From G020354025 sp964621455 (GTDB lineage: Bacteria > Fidelibacterota > Marinisomatia > SCGC-AAA003-L08 > TS1B11), in the NCBI GenBank assembly GCA_964621455.1, contig CAZULW010000053.1:1-16488 (forward strand): DNA of 16,488 nucleotides. The letters run 5' to 3'. The notes beneath the pieces were generated by a model that saw only the letters and a list, made by a program, of their open reading frames with translations, had not been told where the DNA came from and ran no database searches. The stretch's first letter is position 1, and the number at the start of each line of letters is the position of its first letter. Below, one piece after another: positions 14,062 through 16,488 of this stretch. The position numbers and the translations under genes are program-made.

Positions 14062-15009
14062 TCAGTTGCCGGCAGAGGAGTTGCCCGCGAGCAGGCGCCC
14101 CAAGTCCTCCAGCATCCTCACCTGGCGGCTCAAGTGACCGTGCTCCCCCTCCACTAACACATAAATGCCGCCGGCATTGTTCACGTAGTTACCCAGGGTG
14201 CCGCGGTCGGGAGGATCCGCTGCCATAAGTGCTGCGTTGTATCCTTCGGCCTTGAGCGCCTTGAACAGGGAGGGAGAGTTGGTGAAAATGAAGTCGTCGT
14301 GATCTTCCGCGGGATTGACAAAAACCTCGCGGGTATCTTTACCGTACATCTGGCCGGGCTTGAAGTCGTTAATAGTGAACTTATCGGGGGTATTATTGTG
14401 CACCGCTATGATGACCTTGTCCCTTTCGATGCCGATAAAACTGACCACTGTGCTGGCAAAATCGGCGGCTAGGGCATAGTTCTCGTCGGAAAGGTTACCA
14501 AAAAGGTACAGAGAATGGCGAAGACCGTTTTCCGTGAACATTCGGTTGGGATCGAATTGGTCCAGAACGCCGTTACGGCGGATGACGACGTCCCGGCCGC
14601 GCCCGTGCCGCAGTTCCACCAGCCGACCACCGTGGTCCCGGATGTAGAGCTTAGCCGCTTCCAGGGCGGTATCCTCGTCGTCGTGGATGTTCACGAAGGT
14701 CAACCCCGGTGTAGGGCCCTCGTGCACGTGGACCCAGACCCGCTCCTCGCCGAGGTAAAGCGTCGTCGTGGAGGCCGTTGTCCCGGGCAGGGGGTGGGGC
14801 AGGAACAGGTCGTCAATCTGCCCGGGACTCCCCGTGGGTTCGGCCTCCCCGTGGCCGGAACGGCCAGGGCCCAGGGCCAAGGCGCTGCCGCTTGACAGAG
14901 ATTCTCCGTTCTCCTGCGCAAATGACACACCAGGGATCGGTGCGACCGTTAGCACCAGACCCCAAAACAGCCAGATCGTAACGGTGCGGGAAAAAGACGT
15001 GCTATTCAT
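14062..15009 (-). CDS. Exported M14-carboxypeptidase-like protein
   Basis: 315 residues. A signal peptide (residues 1-31, cleavage near SFA-QE) indicates export; a Gly/Ser/Pro-rich linker runs to ~75. The folded part has HDDED (His109, Glu112; H-x-x-E as in zinc carboxypeptidases), FDPNRMF (152-158, like the DLNRNF motif carrying the substrate-binding Asn-Arg), HNNT (His204, third zinc ligand candidate) and LVEGEHGH (Glu277 as candidate general base). Order and spacing agree with the M14/AstE metallopeptidase fold. The substrate is unknown. I infer the fold from these motifs only; the whole-sequence family is not one I can name. It starts 45 bp after the proS stop; no clear RBS is visible. 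Confidence 0.65.
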   Translation of the reverse strand: MNSTSFSRTVTIWLFWGLVLTVAPIPGVSFAQENGESLSSGSALALGPGRSGHGEAEPTGSPGQIDDLFLPHPLPGTTASTTTLYLGEERVWVHVHEGPTPGLTFVNIHDDEDTALEAAKLYIRDHGGRLVELRHGRGRDVVIRRNGVLDQFDPNRMFTENGLRHSLYLFGNLSDENYALAADFASTVVSFIGIERDKVIIAVHNNTPDKFTINDFKPGQMYGKDTREVFVNPAEDHDDFIFTNSPSLFKALKAEGYNAALMAADPPDRGTLGNYVNNAGGIYVLVEGEHGHLSRQVRMLEDLGRLLAGNSSAGN

Positions 15010-15054
15010 ATTGCTTATGGTCAGCTGTAGCCTGTCCGGGCTGTTGCGGCGGTC

Positions 15055-16488
15055 TCAGTAGGCCCGGGCCAGGACAACAGTATGGCGGGCGGGCTTATCG
15101 GAATAAATGCAGGTTGAACCGGTGGGATCCTCATCAGTAAGAATGCAGCGGATTGTAGCTTTGGTCTCCTCTTTGATGGCTGCCTCAGTAGCCGGATCGC
15201 CATCCCAGCCGCAAACGGCGAAGCCGCCCTGCTCCATGAGGGTCTTGAACGCCTTCCAGTCGTCAAGCTGTTTGGTGTGGGTTGATTTGAACGCCTCAGC
15301 CTGCTGGAAAAGACCGGCCTGGATTTCCTCAAGCAGGTTCGGTATGGTTGCGGGCAGGTTATCCAGGAGGATGGTTTGCTTCTCGTCGAGGTCCCGGCGA
15401 ACCACCACCGCCTGACCGGCTTCCACGTCCCGGGGGCCGATTTCCAGCCGCAGCGGCACCCCCTTCATCTCCCAGTCGTTGAACTTGAAGCCCGGCGTAA
15501 CGGTCTCCCGGTCGTCCAGCTTCACCCGCACAGCGGCCTGCTCCATGCTGGCCGCGAGCTTCCCAGCGGCTTCCATTACTTTGTCCTTACTCTCATCCTT
15601 ATAAATGGGGACGATGACCACCTGCACCGGGGCAATGCGGGGCGGCAGGCGCAGGCCCTTGTCATCACCGTGGGCCATGACCACGGCGCCCACCAGGCGG
15701 GTTGAGACGCCCCAGCTGGTGGCATAGACGTACTCCTGTTCGTTGGCCTCGTTGCGGAAGGTGACATCGAAGGCCTTGGAGAAGTTCTGGCCCAGGTAGT
15801 GGGATGTGCCACACTGTAGCGCCCGGCCGTCACCCATCATAGCCTCAATAGCCCAGGTCTCAACAGCACCGGCGAACTTCTCCGCCTCTGTCTTGATGCC
15901 TGCAATCACCGGCAGGGCCATTTCCGTCTCGGCCACCTCCTTGTAGATATCGAGGATGCGAAGGGCCTCTTCCCGGGCCTCGGTCTCGGTGGCGTGGGCC
16001 GTGTGCCCCTCCTGCCACAGGAACTCGGAGGTGCGCAGAAACAGCCGGGTGCGCAGCTCCCAGCGCACGATGTTAGCCCACTGGTTGATGAGGATGGGCA
16101 GGTCCCGGTAAGAATTGATCCACTGCTTGTACATGGCCCAGATGACCGTCTCGCTGGTGGGGCGGATGACCAGCTCCTCCTCCAACTTTGACTCGGGGTC
16201 CACCTCCACGCCACCGTCGGGGGCGGTCCGCAGGCGGGAATGGGTCACCACGGCGCACTCCTTGGCGAACCCCTCCACGTGCTCCGCCTCACGGCTGAAA
16301 TAGGACTTGGGGATGAGCAGGGGGAAGTAGGCATTCACGTGGCCGGTGGCCTTGAAGCGCTGGTCGTAGGCCTCTTTGATGGCCTCCCAGATGGCATAGC
16401 CGTAGGGCCGGATGACCATGGTCCCCTTCACGGGGCCGTAGTCGGCCAGCTCCGCCTTCCGGACCACGTCGGTGTACCAGCGGGCGTA
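15055..16488 (-). CDS. proS: Proline--tRNA ligase, archaeal/eukaryotic-type (5'-truncated by the window edge)
   Basis: Open to the right edge (first codons TAC GCC CGC TGG TAC ACC GAC encode YARWYTD). The internal GTG before VRKAELADY is not the true start, and about 10-15 residues are missing. Class II motif 1 is GTMVIRPYGYAIWEAI. Motif 2 is WELRTRLFLRTSEFLWQEGH. Motif 3 region is GTSHYLGQNFSKAFDVTF followed by TSWGVSTRLVGAVVMAHGDDKGLRLPP. The anticodon-binding domain (QVVIVPIYKDE, DNLPATIPNLLEE) and a C-terminal extension ending in Tyr (LARAY) are those of the archaeal-type enzyme, which lacks the editing insertion of the bacterial-type ProRS. It charges tRNA-Pro in the cytosol. Essential housekeeping gene, placing this end of the window in a chromosome. 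Confidence 0.95.
   Translation of the reverse strand, partial: YARWYTDVVRKAELADYGPVKGTMVIRPYGYAIWEAIKEAYDQRFKATGHVNAYFPLLIPKSYFSREAEHVEGFAKECAVVTHSRLRTAPDGGVEVDPESKLEEELVIRPTSETVIWAMYKQWINSYRDLPILINQWANIVRWELRTRLFLRTSEFLWQEGHTAHATETEAREEALRILDIYKEVAETEMALPVIAGIKTEAEKFAGAVETWAIEAMMGDGRALQCGTSHYLGQNFSKAFDVTFRNEANEQEYVYATSWGVSTRLVGAVVMAHGDDKGLRLPPRIAPVQVVIVPIYKDESKDKVMEAAGKLAASMEQAAVRVKLDDRETVTPGFKFNDWEMKGVPLRLEIGPRDVEAGQAVVVRRDLDEKQTILLDNLPATIPNLLEEIQAGLFQQAEAFKSTHTKQLDDWKAFKTLMEQGGFAVCGWDGDPATEAAIKEETKATIRCILTDEDPTGSTCIYSDKPARHTVVLARAY

Overview
GC-rich scaffold piece, apparently from a metagenome-assembled or draft bacterial genome. Both 100-N gaps are flanked on each side by the same 55 bases, so they are probably short contig overlaps rather than missing DNA. 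All credible intact genes lie on the minus strand; only a dead transposase lies on the plus strand. Lipid-type signal sequences, an exported beta-repeat protein and an archaeal-type ProRS are consistent with an uncultured, probably Gram-negative lineage. The sequence does not allow a firm taxon.

Layout, right to left in the direction of transcription. (1) Host genes at 12192-16488: 5'-truncated proS, an exported M14-carboxypeptidase-like protein, an ArsR-type regulator fused to a rhodanese domain with an operator over its own promoter, and a quinone-reductase-like oxidoreductase. (2) About 0.9 kb without a convincing gene (11278-12191), holding palindromes, a spaced direct repeat and the second N gap. 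(3) A phage-type capsid cassette (3943-11277): portal, prohead protease with a scaffold-like C-terminus and an internal ribosome binding site, decoration-like protein, major capsid protein, a small basic protein, a putative head-tail connector, and a fibre-like protein with a LamG domain. No terminase, tail tube, sheath, tape-measure, integrase or lysis gene is visible. The set therefore looks like a capsid-only remnant or a domesticated head module. (4) A repeat-rich spacer and an exported DUF4097 beta-repeat protein (2480-3487). (5) A degenerate insertion sequence (1160-2201). Its transposase has lost the catalytic core and carries four copies of a short repeat, one at each scar. (6) A partial Ala/Gln/Arg/Gly-rich gene of unknown function running off the left edge.

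Repeats are the second theme. The spacers around the capsid cassette contain arrays of degenerate 7-bp units. Short palindromic interspersed repeats occur between genes and, in one case, inside the coding sequence of the prohead protease. The capsid genes have ribosome binding sites and close spacing (4-bp overlap, 13 bp, 21 bp), consistent with co-transcription from the region near 11300.
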